Source of the DNA: Thereva unica
Taxonomy: Eukaryota > Arthropoda > Insecta > Diptera > Therevidae
Length of the DNA: 64,000 nucleotides
Reading direction: 5' to 3'
Assembly: GCA_949987705.1 (NCBI GenBank)
Contig: OX465282.1
Span: forward strand, 94,538,070 to 94,602,069
The stretch's first letter is position 1. Every line of letters begins with the position of its first letter. The position numbers and the translations under genes are program-made. The notes beneath the pieces are model-generated. The model had not been told where the DNA came from. It saw only the letters and a program-made list of their open reading frames with translations, and did not search any database. Shown piece after piece: positions 20,296 to 31,399 of this stretch.

Positions 20296-22908
20296 GATTT
20301 TTCAAACTCCGTGACACAAAAAATTTGATCAGTTCTGCGCACCTCATTGCCAAATTTTATAAATATTGTTCTATCATTTCCCCGCTTTTTAGTTAAAACG
20401 GCAACAACGGCAAAAACTCAACAAAATAATTTGGGAAGGGATACGCGCATGCCGAATGAATAAAGTCAAGACCCTCTCAACTACAGGCCTCGTAGATGAA
20501 TTTTTCGTGGTGCTGGTAATAGGCCCAAAAGTCACCGCACACCGGAGTAACATGGCGCGGAAGCCGTACGCGCAGAATTTTTGTGTTTATTTTTGCAGTA
20601 AAAAGTGATAAAATATTGTATTTTAACACTTTTAACTGCACTTGGATTTATCAAAGAATAGTTTTTTAGTGATTTCATTAAAAAAAATAAAACAAATTTG
20701 GTGATTAAGTGTGTTTAAGTGTTCTAATTGTTAAGGCGATCAACTTTTTTTTCACATTTACGGTGTTTTTTCAAGTTTATTTACGAAAAAAATGTTGAAT
20801 ATTTAATGTTTTGTGTAGTTATGGAATTAAAAGTGATTTTAAAGTGATTAATACATATATTATGATATTATTATTAAAAATATAGGTGCCGAAAAACACT
20901 TCTCTTATTCACTTTTCCATTCGCACTTTTCTGTACTTATATGTTTAGTAATAATTGCAAAATAAATTAATTAATGACTTTAAAATCGCTTTTAATTAAA
21001 TATTCAGCATAATTTCCCTTAATGTACACGAAAAAGACACCGTAAATGTAAAATAAATTGATCACCTTAACAATTATGACACCAAAAATACACTAAATCA
21101 CTATTTTTTTATATATTTTTTTATTAAATCACTAAAGAAATAATCACTGATAATCCTTGTATGGTTTAAAGCGATAAATTTCAATAATTTACCACTTTTT
21201 ACCACAAAACTATAACGAAAACACTTCCGAACGTACTCTGCGCCATTAAATTCTCAGCAACTGTCAAATTTTGGGACCATTCTCAGCTATGGTTGTATTG
21301 GTTCAAGATACAACTGCATGGCCTGTAGTTGAGAGGGTCTTGATAAAGTTAATTAATCTTTATATGTGTTGAGCAGAGCTTTTAAATACATGTAAAACTC
21401 CTGCTCAACCAAGTCAGTTTATCCATCGTAATAAGCATAATTTTACTATAATTATGCTAAATATTTCTCATCCCTAAATTTAAAATAAATTAAAAAAATT
21501 GCTGGAAAAATTTCTTTTAAAGGTATGAGCATTTTCATTCATAAATTGAGAGTTCTCCGCAGCCGCAAGCAAAACAACCTCCACAAGCAGAAGCACGTAT
21601 GCGACTGGCGGAAAATGTCAACAATCAAGTAATCAAAGTGATAAAAATGCAAATTTCATATTTTTTAGTAGAAATTGCTACAAATTATTTCTGTAGCATA
21701 TGTGTAAAATACAAAAACCTTAAAATAAAAAAAATATATAAAAACGGGTGTTTTTCAGTCATAATTTGTAAATTTTTCAAATAATCATTGAAGTTCCAAA
21801 AAGATACACCTCCCTTTGGCAATATGCAGTCGCGACTGATTACATGGCAGCAAGTGATTTGATACGAGGAGTTAAATGAAGCTTTTGTCTGAGCTTTTAA
21901 ACATTTTTAAGAGCTTAGCTGGGGAACATGCGCGGGATGTCACGACGTTTGAAAACAACTATACTTAAAACCCGATTTTGATGCCAGTAAATTTAGAACT
22001 GTCAAAATATTTCCAGTTCACATTCCAGTCACTTCCCCTTCATTTTAGCTTTTAAAAAAAAAGCTTATACAGAGGCTCTGTCCGTCTGTTCGTCTGTCCG
22101 TCTGTGACCTTCTTTCATCTCTGAAAGCACTGCCGGTATAGTTGTTTTCAAACCTCGTGACATCCCGCGCATATTCCCCAGCTAAGCTCTTAAAAATGTT
22201 TAAAAGTTCAGACAAAAGCTTCAGTTAACTCCTCCTATCAAATCACTTGTTGCCATGTAATAATCAGTCGCGACTGCGTATTGCTACCGGGAGGTGTATC
22301 TTTCTGGGACTTCAATGATTATTTAAAAAATTTACAAATTATGACTGAAAAACACCCGTTTTTACATATTTTTTTATTTTACACATATGCCACAGAAATA
22401 ATTTGTAGTAATTTCTACTAAAAAATACGATATTTGTGTTTTTATCACTTTGATTACTAGATTTTTGACATTTTCCGCCAGTCGCAAGCGCGCTTCTGCC
22501 TGGGGAGGTTGTGTTGCTTGCGGCTGCGGAGAACTCTCAATTTATGAATGAAAATGCTCGTACCTTTAAAAGAAATTTTTCCAGCAATTCTTTTAATTTA
22601 TTTTAAATTTAGGGATGAGAAATATTTAGCATAATTATAGTAAAATTATGCTTATCACGATGGATAAACTGCCTTTGTTGAGCAGGAGTTTTACATGTAT
22701 TTAAAAGCTCTGCTCAATACATATAAAGGTTACTTAACTTTCATCCGGCATGCGCACATCCCTTCCCAAATTCTTTTGTTGAGTTTTTTCTGCGTTTGTT
22801 GCCTTTTTAAGTTAAAAGAGGGGAAATGATAGAACAAAATTCATGAAATTGGGCAACGAGGTGCGCAGAACCCTTCAAATTATTTGTGTCACGGCGTTTG
22901 AAAACTTC
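20296..22908. mobile_element. Foldback element with long arms and TA flanks
   Basis: The left arm (20296-21963 without the nested MITE, about 785 bp) pairs with the right arm (about 22140-22908, 769 bp) with scattered differences. The termini are GATTTTTCAAACTCCGTGAC and the complement of GAAGTTTTCAAACGCCGTGA, each bordered by TA (20294-20295, 22909-22910). The centre repeats the terminus (TATAGTTGTTTTCAAAC, 22137) and holds TCTG/CTGT microsatellite sequence (22070-22115). A half copy is at 42841-43365, also bordered by TA. A TA duplication would fit a Tc1/mariner-type origin, but no transposase is present. Confidence 0.85.
20467..21342. mobile_element. 876-bp MITE nested in the foldback arm
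   Basis: It starts CAAGACCCTCTCAACTACAG and ends with the exact complement (23-bp TIR). ATAAAGT is duplicated on both sides (20460-20466, 21343-21349). The sister copies of the foldback arm (22715-22750 and 42985-43025) read straight through the empty site, confirming the insertion. The interior is itself largely palindromic (around 20715-20800 against 20990-21105). No coding frame. Confidence 0.93.
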
Positions 22909-23034
22909 TATACAGACTTGGGCCATATCTCAAAATGTAGCTCTTGGTCAAAAGACCTAAAACTGAGAAAATGGTCTGGAAATTTCAACCGGAAGTATAT
23001 TTAACAACAAAAAAGAGATTTCTAATAAAGTCCA

Positions 23035-23105
23035 TATATCGGTAGCCTAGAGGTAAGGCGCTGGACTCCTATCCCGCGGAACCAACTTCAATCCTCGGCC
23101 TCACA
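23035..23105 (+). other. tRNA-like sequence
   Basis: TCGGTAGCCTAGAGGTAAGG looks like an A-box region, followed by a degenerate B box (CTTCAATCC) about 45 bases on. It is probably a SINE head or decayed tRNA pseudogene and not a working tRNA: the acceptor arms do not pair convincingly. Confidence 0.4.
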
Positions 23106-23817
23106 ATGGTGAAATACATTTTTTTACTTCGGTGTAACATGTTTTGATTCTATCACTAAATTATATTTTTTCAATAATGATACTCAGGAGAACATAAACA
23201 TTTACTTGATTGAAAGTGCAAAAATATCATTTTCTTGATTTTTTATGGCTCTTCGGCGGCTTGATAATAATTAAAAAATTTCGCATAAATAATATAAAGT
23301 ATTTATTTGTTTATATGCATATTTTATATGCTGCTCGTTTTATTAGTTTATAGTCAATGTAGGTGGTACTGTAGACCAAAACAAAAATTCAATTTTATCG
23401 AACTTCGCTGTGGATTTGTCACAAAAAATATGTATGATTTAAACGAAACATTTGGTAGGTTTATGAAAAATGGATAATCACAGTTATTAAAATTATTAGT
23501 GAGTGTTAGTAGAAATAAAACGAAAAGTTGATGTCTAATTTTTACCAGGGAATATAAACGCTTACTGAAATGAATGAAAATTTATAAATTTAATTGCGCG
23601 AACGCTGTATTTAAGACCGTCCTTATAGTCCATCACTATAAGGAAGTGATTTTTCTCAGAATTTTTAATATTTTACAAAAATTTTACAATCGATTTGCCC
23701 CATATCTAAAATTTTTTGCAGCCCTTTGTCTAAAAGCATATTTTTAAGTTTTTATTAACTAAATTTGTATGCATCTCTTGAGAATAACAAAAAAAATATA
23801 ATAAACTAAGCCTTCGT
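23106..23817. other. Non-coding interior of the 5.0 kb element
   Basis: AT-rich, no ORF or repeat terminus recognised. It is bounded by two tRNA-like sequences in opposite orientation. Confidence 0.4.
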
Positions 23818-23890
23818 CACCAAGAATCGAACCCCAGTCCTTTCCCATGCCGATCTAGCGCCTTCCCAATACTCCAAACATGAACTTGTG
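23818..23890 (-). other. tRNA-like sequence
   Basis: On the minus strand a good B box (GGTTCGATTCTTG) is preceded by an A-box-like AAGGCGCTAGATC. Likely a SINE head or tRNA-derived pseudogene. Confidence 0.4.
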
Positions 23891-24523
23891 GGAATGTGGC
23901 AATAAACATATTTATTCATTCTTACGTAAAAAGGTACATTCCAATGCTGGATATGTATAAACTTTCGAAGGAAGTAAACAACTGATTTATGACAACAGAT
24001 TTTCTATTATTTATGAAATGTATTTTGTATATTTTATGGAAATTGACAATCACAGGTAAAACGAAGAGTAATGTAATATTGGCATAGATGGAGTGTTCAC
24101 TATTCTTTGTCATAGATGGGGGGCAATTAAAATATATCAATTCTTTCAAATTCTTGGCCGGTCATTATTAAATAACTCTTTCAGCAGCATTTACATGAAA
24201 GATGTGTTAGTTAATTAACTAATTCACTTAATATATTGTCATCCAGTCTGAAGTGTTATTGTGTTATTCAACAGAAAGGATACCATGAAAAAGCGTAATT
24301 AGTGGCTAGTCTCTAGGCACAACATCCCACTAGTTTTATCTTGCTTTCACACACTTTGCGTATTGTGTGAAAGTAATTCCGCCTCCTTTTATCATAGATA
24401 TTACTTCTTTGATATTTTCACTTTTTCACTCGCATTGAACTTTTTATCAGCTGATTTCAAGGGCAATGAAACATTTTTAAAAATTTGTTCTTGCTTATCA
24501 CTCTTATTGTTATTGCTCGCTGG

Positions 24524-24770
24524 TTATGTTTCCTGAAACGAGTTGGAATCTCATCAAACAACCGATGACATGGGCTTTGGCGGAGCGGGGAAGGGCTAAG
24601 GAAAGCTATGACAGGAGGAATCAGGAATGTAAAGAGGGAAGATGAAAGAAGGAAAGTTATGTAGGTGGGAAAGTGGAAAAGGCGAAGGACCGTGGGGCTG
24701 GCCGGGATTCGAACCCGGGACCTCTGGGATGGTAGCTAGACGCCCTACTCCCTAGGCTACCGAGGCCCCT
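24524..24770 (-). mobile_element. SINE, head part, right half of the split copy
   Basis: Continues the SINE broken at 19513: the body (GGAATGTAAAGAGGGAAGAT) and a well-kept tRNA-like head on the minus strand with B box GGTTCGAATCCC and A box TAGCCTAGGGAGTAGGGCG. Confidence 0.85.
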
Positions 24771-26604
24771 TAAAAATTAAGTAAATTATATTATATAATT
24801 AAATAAAGTCCGGTCAAACTAAAGTTTTAGTAGAATTCAGATCAAGAATTTAGTTGGCAGTTTCTTTAGTGAATATTTTTAATTTAATAGCTGTTATTGA
24901 TATTTTTTAAATGATGTCCGATAGTTCATTTCAACACTGTGCACATAGCAAATTTAGCATTTAACATTGTGAACACGCAAAAAAGACAGAATTAAATTGA
25001 GGACACTATTATTAAAAATGGCTGTATTCCTGCAATTAAATAACATGTTCAGAAAAATTAAGTCTTCTCTTAATAATATTTTCCATTTAAGAATAAATTT
25101 TCTGCAATCTCACGTATACGTCTGATTCAAAGACCAAATACTCTTCACGTTAAACACTGAACTTCTCAACCTTATGTCCTTCTAAATTGTTACGCATTAG
25201 TGTCAGTATTGTTGTAATAATATGATCATATTCGGCATATTTACTATTCTCTGTACTATTGTTACATTATTCCAACATATAAACATTCCAGTTGTTACTA
25301 CAGTACAAGGCTATAGTGCTTCCTTTCAAAAATATTACAGTAGAACATTGTTCCACGAATGCAACAAATTCAACGAAACTTTGCCGTTTACAAATTATTA
25401 TCTTCGTTATTACTAAATATCTAAATATTCATCCCCTCAACCTTCTTGTAAAAAAATGTACAATTCTCCACTCAATCACTGCAAAAACATGTAGAAACCA
25501 CAGCAGATTGTATGAGATTTGTTCCAGAGGCAACCGATAAAATTAGTCGAATTTAATTTTTTGACATATGACCCGGAAATTTATCGGGTAACCACCGGGC
25601 CACCGGCAACCTCCAGCTGCAAGTATGCCCAGGACGTTGTGAATCAACAGATCCTCCAGCAGTATGCCTGATGCCATCCATATATATACACACACCTACA
25701 TATAGACCCAACCAAACATTCATGGGGTACGGGAGAAATAGTCCTGTGGAAATGTATAGCTCCCGGTAAGCGGAAAATTTGTCACCACAAAAGGAAATGC
25801 TTAAAAAGTACGACGGTAGAGGATTCTATGGAGCCTTTGTATTTGTAGTTTTTTTTTTTATTTTTTACATGAGAAAAAGGAAGAATCCTTCGTTCTTCTA
25901 CCCCGGTTATACTAGTGTAGATTTATGGATAATTGGACTGTGGCGGTAGAGTTCCAGAGGAAAAAGTACTAATTATAAAAGATTTCATGCAGTTGGAGCA
26001 GCCATTATGAGAAATTCAAGAGTAACATGAGAATGGTGTGTGGGGACGGATGTCCTTTGTCTTTTGATATTTTCAGAAATAAAAAAGTTTTAAATTTTTT
26101 TTACAAGCGATGACTGCAAATGAAATTTATTAAAAGAATTGTTTTTTTATTTAATCATCGAGTAATTTACATGCATATTTTTTCTCGGTGGAAAAATTGA
26201 AGCCGAAATGAAAACTTGAATTGAAATATTCCTTTAAAAAGCAAATAATGTGCCTACATCAAAATTATTTTATTTTTGAACCATTCATTCGGAGTAGTAC
26301 AGAAGGAAAATGAGTGTGCTTAAAACCGCACTTTGGTAGTAAAACTTGTTTGCCCAATAAGTGCTGCAGTTATTAAAATACGAACAAGCGAGTAATATGC
26401 AATAGAAATAGTCGAAGGTCTGTGGAACAGATAGTACACTTGCTAGTATCGAAACAGTCGATGGGCTATCGGATAGATAGTACGCTTTCAAAAAACCAGG
26501 TCAACAACCAATGGAAGTACAGTGACGAGCCTGCCAACAACAAGTACAATTTCAAAATATCAATAGCTATGAATTCCTATTTACATTAAAATCTAATAAA
26601 AAAA
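24771..26604. other. No gene seen
   Basis: AT-rich DNA with short overlapping ORFs (25222-25540) that share no motif with known proteins. A TATATATACACACAC microsatellite is at about 25680-25695. Confidence 0.45.
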
Positions 26605-26696
26605 AATTTTAAAAACCGACTTCAGAAAAAACCGCACAAAATGCATAAAAACGGATGAAATAATTGTTTGTAATTCTTAACAATATTAATCCAATC

Positions 26697-26871
26697 AGAA
26701 TGGATCTAGAAAGAAAAATCACTTTTGAAGACGGTGCTAACACCTGTGGGTGATGTATTAAGGGCATAAGCCTAACAAAGAAATGAAAACAATTGCCGAA
26801 GCAAAGTTAGTGCAATCAAAAACAACTACTACCTGGCACCGTCTTCAAAAGTGATTCTTCTTTCTAGTGAT
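26697..26871. mobile_element. 175-bp hairpin MITE
   Basis: About 41-bp arms: TCAGAATGGATCTAGAAAGA at the left and the complement of TCAGAATCACTAGAAAGAAG at the right, converging on CACTTTTGAAGACGGTGC. No coding capacity. Confidence 0.6.
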
Positions 26872-27696
26872 TCTGATGATGAAAGTGATTCTTCTTTTTT
26901 TTTATTTCGTACTTTTTAGTCCATTCATTTTTTTCGGGGGCAATATAAAAAAAATTATTAAGGTAGGTCTACACGGCACAAATAGATCGTTGCGTGTGAA
27001 CTCAACTGTTCGGCTTACACAATTTAAAATGTTTGGATTGCACCAAATAAGTCTCGGTGAAGTTCGACCACTTGCTCCTCCGACCTTATCATAATCAATG
27101 TAACATAATATAACGCGTATATAAGTATAAATATAATGCGCAATAACTAATGGAGGTAATTTTCACTCGTTATTTGCACTCAGTTTATTTACACAATTCG
27201 ACTTGCGCCAGGTATTTTAAAAAACTAAATCGTTGCGTACGAATCTACCTTTACGATAAGTATGACACGCTGCCGTAGTATCGTTTAATCGTATTGCGAG
27301 AATGATTCTTCTTTTTAAATCCATTCTGAGAAGTATAACACGCCGCCGCGGCATCGAAAAAAATCGAAGCAGTAGCTATATATTTTTTACAGTAATGTAT
27401 ATATTTGCATATTTTCGGACGAATTTAAAAAAAAAAACTTATTTAATATGAAAAAAAATTCTCCGGGGGAAATTAAAAGAAATATTTATTGTGAAGTCGA
27501 TAGGTTACTGTACTATACTCGTCATACACTTTCATTTGATACCCATACCAAAGACGTTGTAAAGAAAAAGTAAGCCGCCATTTTGTGTTGGCCGCCATTT
27601 TGGGTTTTGAATGACGCCACATAAGCAAAGGGTGTTCTACTTGTCACACCCTTTCATTTGATACCCATGTCGGTGGTCGGGGAGCCCAATTGCAAA

Positions 27697-27920
27697 ATTC
27701 GACTGCCATCTTGGAACCGCCATCTTGATTTTTTTTACAAAATGATCAGATTCTCTTGTCATGCGAACTATACGTATGTGCAAATTTTGCAGTTGATCGG
27801 TTATATGGAAAATTCGACTGCCGTCTTGGAACCGCCAATTTGATTTTTTTACAAAATGATCAGATTCTATTGTCATGCGAACTATACGTATGTGGAAAAT
27901 TTGCAGTTGATCGGTTATAT
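27697..27920. repeat. Tandem duplication of a ~110-bp unit
   Basis: AATTCGACTGCCATCTTGG through TTGCAGTTGATCGGTTATAT occurs at about 27697-27803 and again at about 27808-27920, with a handful of substitutions. The ORFs on both strands are by-products of the duplication. Confidence 0.8.
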
Positions 27921-28242
27921 GGAAGTGGGTCAAAATCAAGTTCAACATTTGTTTACAGTACACACACATACAAATCAAGGAAATTAAAGCTTAATTGTCA
28001 TTGATAGTGGGGAAATCAAATGTAAACAATAAAATTCTTTGATTATTCACCCACGTCATGGTATATTTCTTTATTCAATATAAACAATAGTTTTTGAGCT
28101 GCAAATCAAAACTATATGCCATAATTTCGTTATCATCAGTTTTTGTTCTGGAAGCAAATTTAGAGACGTATTCACGTCAAAAACTTGTTTCATATGACAA
28201 GTTCCCCGAAGGAAATTAAAAAAAAAATTATTATGACGAAAA

Positions 28243-28330
28243 AAAAGCACCGCGAGCCGAAGTATCGAACTCGCAGCCCCACAGATTAGGAGATGATACT
28301 TCTCCCTAGCCCTCTGCGCCATGGCAGATA
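28243..28330 (-). other. tRNA-like sequence (SINE head or pseudogene)
   Basis: The minus strand carries TGGCGCAGAGGGCTAGGGAG (A-box type) and GAGTTCGATAC (B-box type) about 45 bases apart. The stem ends are poorly paired. Confidence 0.45.
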
Positions 28331-28394
28331 CTATCAGTGGTTGACTAATATGTTAATAAATCATTTCAGAAAGAAGAAAAAGAGAAAAAGAAAA

Positions 28395-28492
28395 CAACCG
28401 GCCTGCCCCAATCAGGGATCGAACTTGCAAACGCCACACTGCGCTGAATCGAGAATCCGACGCTCGACCCACTCCCCCATCGGCCTGCTGCC
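28395..28492 (-). other. tRNA-like sequence (SINE head or pseudogene)
   Basis: The minus strand carries GATGGGGGAGTGGGTCGAG and AAGTTCGATCCC, in the order and spacing of tRNA promoter boxes but with an enlarged middle. It differs from the neighbour at 28243, so it is a separate tRNA-derived unit. Confidence 0.4.
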
Positions 28493-28757
28493 AGATTTAC
28501 AACAATAAAGTAATTTGTTCGGCGCCTATGAAATGTTTAGGTTGAACCAATTTTAACAGTTTTTTATGCCTAACTTCGAATTCCGTTATCAGAATTTAGA
28601 AAAAAATTAACGGGACCACCGTGGGAAGCTCCCCCTTCAAATGAACCAAAAAAATCCAAAAAGTTATTGGGTTACAAAGTTATGCGTGAACAGGACCACA
28701 AAATACCTACACGTCGAATTGAGTAACCTCCTCCTTTTTTGTAGTCGGTTAAAAAAA

Positions 28758-30073
28758 GGAACAATGGGGATTTATGATAGCTGAAATATGTAATAAATAT
28801 TTTCGATCTAAATATCGCGTAAAAACTGCATCAAGTTACATTTCATATGGCGCAGTTCTTTCGTCAACATTATTTAAAGTCCTTAAAACAAATTTTTCAT
28901 GCAGAAAATTTAGTAAAGAAAGCCACTCAAAATTATGGGGATTTCGTTGACGACCTAGTAAAGTTTTATTCGGCGGCACATAAATAGCTACCATCATACC
29001 ATGCGCTATAGCGGGTGCCACTAGTCATCACAGAACTTCGAAATTATGCATGAAGGTCCGTGGGGGTCTTCCATGAAACACCTCGAAGCCCGATTTAAGA
29101 AATTCAATATGGCCGCCGAAAAATGACCGAAATTCAAAATGGCCACCCAAATATGAATTTGCAAATTGCGTTCCGATTTCGATAAAAGTTGATATCAAGG
29201 GGTTTTAACGTCGCTAATAACGAACTTGGTGGTCAAAACTAATAAATTCAAAATGGTAGCGCCAATATGGCCGACTAATTGGCCAATTGTGTTCCGATTC
29301 CAATGAAAATCAGTATCTGGGGTTTTTTAGGTAGCAATTGTTTCAATTAATCCCTGACAAATCCGAGAACGCTCGAGAAAAAAAATATTATAATATTTTT
29401 TAATATTATAATATTTTTTAAGTATCTCTAATTTTTATAAGGTTTCCAAAATCATTTTTTCCAGATTTATTGTATTTTTCATTATACTTTTTTCTACTGT
29501 GGACAGTGCACACATATTTTTTTGTTAATTTAAAGGCGTTGCGATGCCCGCGGATTTTTTGCAGTTTACGAAATATTTGAGAAAAAGGATTTTCGTGTCC
29601 TTTGACACTAAGTATTTTTAGAAGTCGTTCAGTTGGCTAAATGGATTGAAATGGGGCTCTTTCATTTACTTCGTTCATTTGTTAAATAATATTGTGACAT
29701 ATTTTAGTGTACCTTTTAGAAAGTGCATTGCTGCATCGAAAAGTGCATCTTTTCAAAATTTTCATTTGACGACTTATGACTCTGGAAATTGGTAGGGTAG
29801 ACTTTTACAGTTTTAGATAGGTGGATGCATTCTTCGTACATTGCTGTCTTATTCACGAAAACAGGGTAAGGGTTATAAGTATACAGAGTGATATGCAAAA
29901 CTCTAAAAAAAAATCCAAAACACCCACGGCTGTTACGATTTTCCCCCTCCCATACGATTTTTTGTTGAAATCGTCCAGCTATATCCGTAAAAGCGTAAAG
30001 TCTTCAAGTAACAAAATTATTCACTGTTTTATTTAATTAATTTGCTTCACTACACTTTTTTTCGAACAACAAA
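28758..30073. other. No gene; dispersed-repeat remnants
   Basis: Around 29095-29300 the phrases TTCAATATGGCCGCCG, AAATGGCCACC and GTTCCGATTCCAATGAAAAT recur, typical of arthropod dispersed repeats. A palindromic TATTATAATATTTTTTAA stretch lies at 29385-29420. The rest is AT-rich. Confidence 0.4.
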
Positions 30074-30361
30074 ATGGAAGCGGCCTATCTCGACCCCCCG
30101 GATCGCCTCCAAATTGGCGATTTCTTTGTTTATGTTGACTCGCAAGATTTGTGGTTTGATGTGGTAAACCCGATATTTAAAATAGTCGACCGGCCAGTTC
30201 AAAGCACCAAAACGGGAGATCATATGATCCGGAAATTAGTATATTTCGCAATTTTCATCGTTGTCCAATTACATCGTTACAGTGCGTGTGCATCGTTGCC
30301 TCGACGAGGAAAACGACGACGACATGCACGCTGCGTTAAAACGACCGACCTGGTGAAATAA
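30074..30361 (+). CDS. Unassigned ORF, 95 residues
   Basis: ATG to TAA with base composition less AT-rich than its flanks. The first half is acidic and aromatic (IGDFFVYVDSQDLWFDVV). The second contains a hydrophobic run (LVYFAIFIVVQL) and a basic tail (RRGKRRRHARC). I do not recognise it. It could be a short exon or a fragment of a mobile-element protein, or chance; no splice or poly(A) context decides this. Confidence 0.2.
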   Translation: MEAAYLDPPDRLQIGDFFVYVDSQDLWFDVVNPIFKIVDRPVQSTKTGDHMIRKLVYFAIFIVVQLHRYSACASLPRRGKRRRHARCVKTTDLVK

Positions 30362-30974
30362 GTAGTAAGAATAATTACGCGTTCTTCAGGTGTGTGTCGT
30401 TCTATTGCATGTTGTCAACTAATTCTTTATGACATTTGATGCCATTTGCAAAAATTATGCCACATTCATATTGTGACATTACTTGTGTCCTACTCAAAGG
30501 ACAAATTAATAGAGGTTGTTTTATACTACATATTTAGCAAAAAGGAGAAAGTCCCGCTCGTAAAGAAACTGCCATATGTGCATGTTCAATAATTATTTTT
30601 GTTTTAGAAACATTTTACCGTTATCAGATTAACATTTATCTGATTGCTTGGCGTTTTTTTAGCCTATACTGTTAAAATTCATCGTCTGGAAATGAAAAAT
30701 TAAATGGAAGTATATTTTAATGTTATGCCCATCAACGAAAGTTCTCTTCTTCTCTCGTATAGGCATACGAAAACTACTCGTTATACGCAAAGGCCCGTAC
30801 CAACAAATTTAGAGAAGCAGGATTGAAACTTCTTCGCTGGGCTCTTATTACACTATTCGTTGGTACACACTTCCTTTCTAATTTGTAGAGAACTGGAGAT
30901 GGCGAGTCTCAACCAACGTTTGTTTGTATGTAAAGTATCAAGGGAAGCAGTTGAAATTTTCTATCCCGAAGTTC
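30362..30974. other. No gene seen
   Basis: AT-rich to mixed sequence. The ORF starting at 30860 runs into the MITE below and is not conserved-looking. Confidence 0.4.
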
Positions 30975-31201
30975 TAGAGGTCCCGCCAAAAGAGTTGATG
31001 CCGAGAAAGTCGCGTTTTCCATGCGCAGTAGAATCCCCGCATGCCGTTCCCGTCCCTTAGCCTAGTCGCAACAAATTTCGAAGGGGAAATTTGAAAATAC
31101 ATAAGCGCATTTCTTATCAATATGTGCGCAATTTTTATTTGTGTGCAGCTTTAATTTCCCCAGCTGCGCGCTCCGGCATCAACTCTTTTGGCGGGACCTC
31201 T
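30975..31201. mobile_element. 227-bp MITE with 28-bp TIRs
   Basis: AGAGGTCCCGCCAAAAGAGT at the left is matched by its exact complement at the right end, and pairing continues through TTGATGCCG. Related to 18325-18465. A flanking CT/TA context is present but no clear longer duplication. Confidence 0.75.
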
Positions 31202-31399
31202 ATCAGATTTGCTTTGATGTTGGTGTATTTTTTTCTTTATGAAAGTGGAAAGAAGTTTTCCTATTTGGAAACAATCGTATGTACTCGATTGGAGGTCAAT
31301 TCAATTTTACCTTCAATGATCATAGATCATATATCAATAGAGGCTAATTAAAAGCCCGCCACGCCAAGATCTCAACGCTAATAGCACTCTGTTTTTCAG

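Larger units (their letters stand above)
19514..24523. mobile_element. 5.0 kb terminal-inverted-repeat element inserted in a SINE
   Basis: The left end CCAGTGAGCAATAACAACAA and the right end, complement of CCAGCGAGCAATAACAATAA, form 27-bp TIRs with two mismatches. TTATG lies at 19509-19513 and again at 24524-24528, and the SINE sequence continues across the removed unit (GTGTTATG, then TCCTGAAACGAG). So the whole block is one insertion with a 5-bp duplication. More than half of it (20296-22908) is a nested foldback; the remaining 2.4 kb has no transposase frame. Known 5-bp families with other TIRs include Transib; I cannot assign a superfamily. Confidence 0.85.
26605..28757. repeat. Composite repeat bounded by AACCGACT termini
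   Basis: TTTTAAAAACCGACTTC at 26606 faces the complement of TTTTTTTAACCGACTACA at about 28738-28757. The right end continues inward with AAGGAGGAGGTTACTC (complement), a motif well known from dispersed repeats of flies and moths; a second occurrence lies at 54796-54850. The interior is non-coding and holds a hairpin (26697-26871), a tandem duplication (27697-27920) and two tRNA-like segments (28243-28330, 28395-28492). Phrases such as CATTTGATACCCAT and CCGCCATTTTG recur. Confidence 0.55.

Noticed and set aside
24690..24770. Candidate functional tRNA gene (minus strand)
   Set aside because: It is the head of the SINE, repeated at 34649-35124 and 37270-37742, with imperfect arms and a SINE body following.
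27690..27920. CRISPR-like repeats
   Set aside because: Only two units, adjacent without spacers, in a eukaryotic genome.
27637..28004. Repeat-containing proteins on both strands
   Set aside because: They are the translation of a 110-bp tandem DNA duplication; both strands are open by the same cause.
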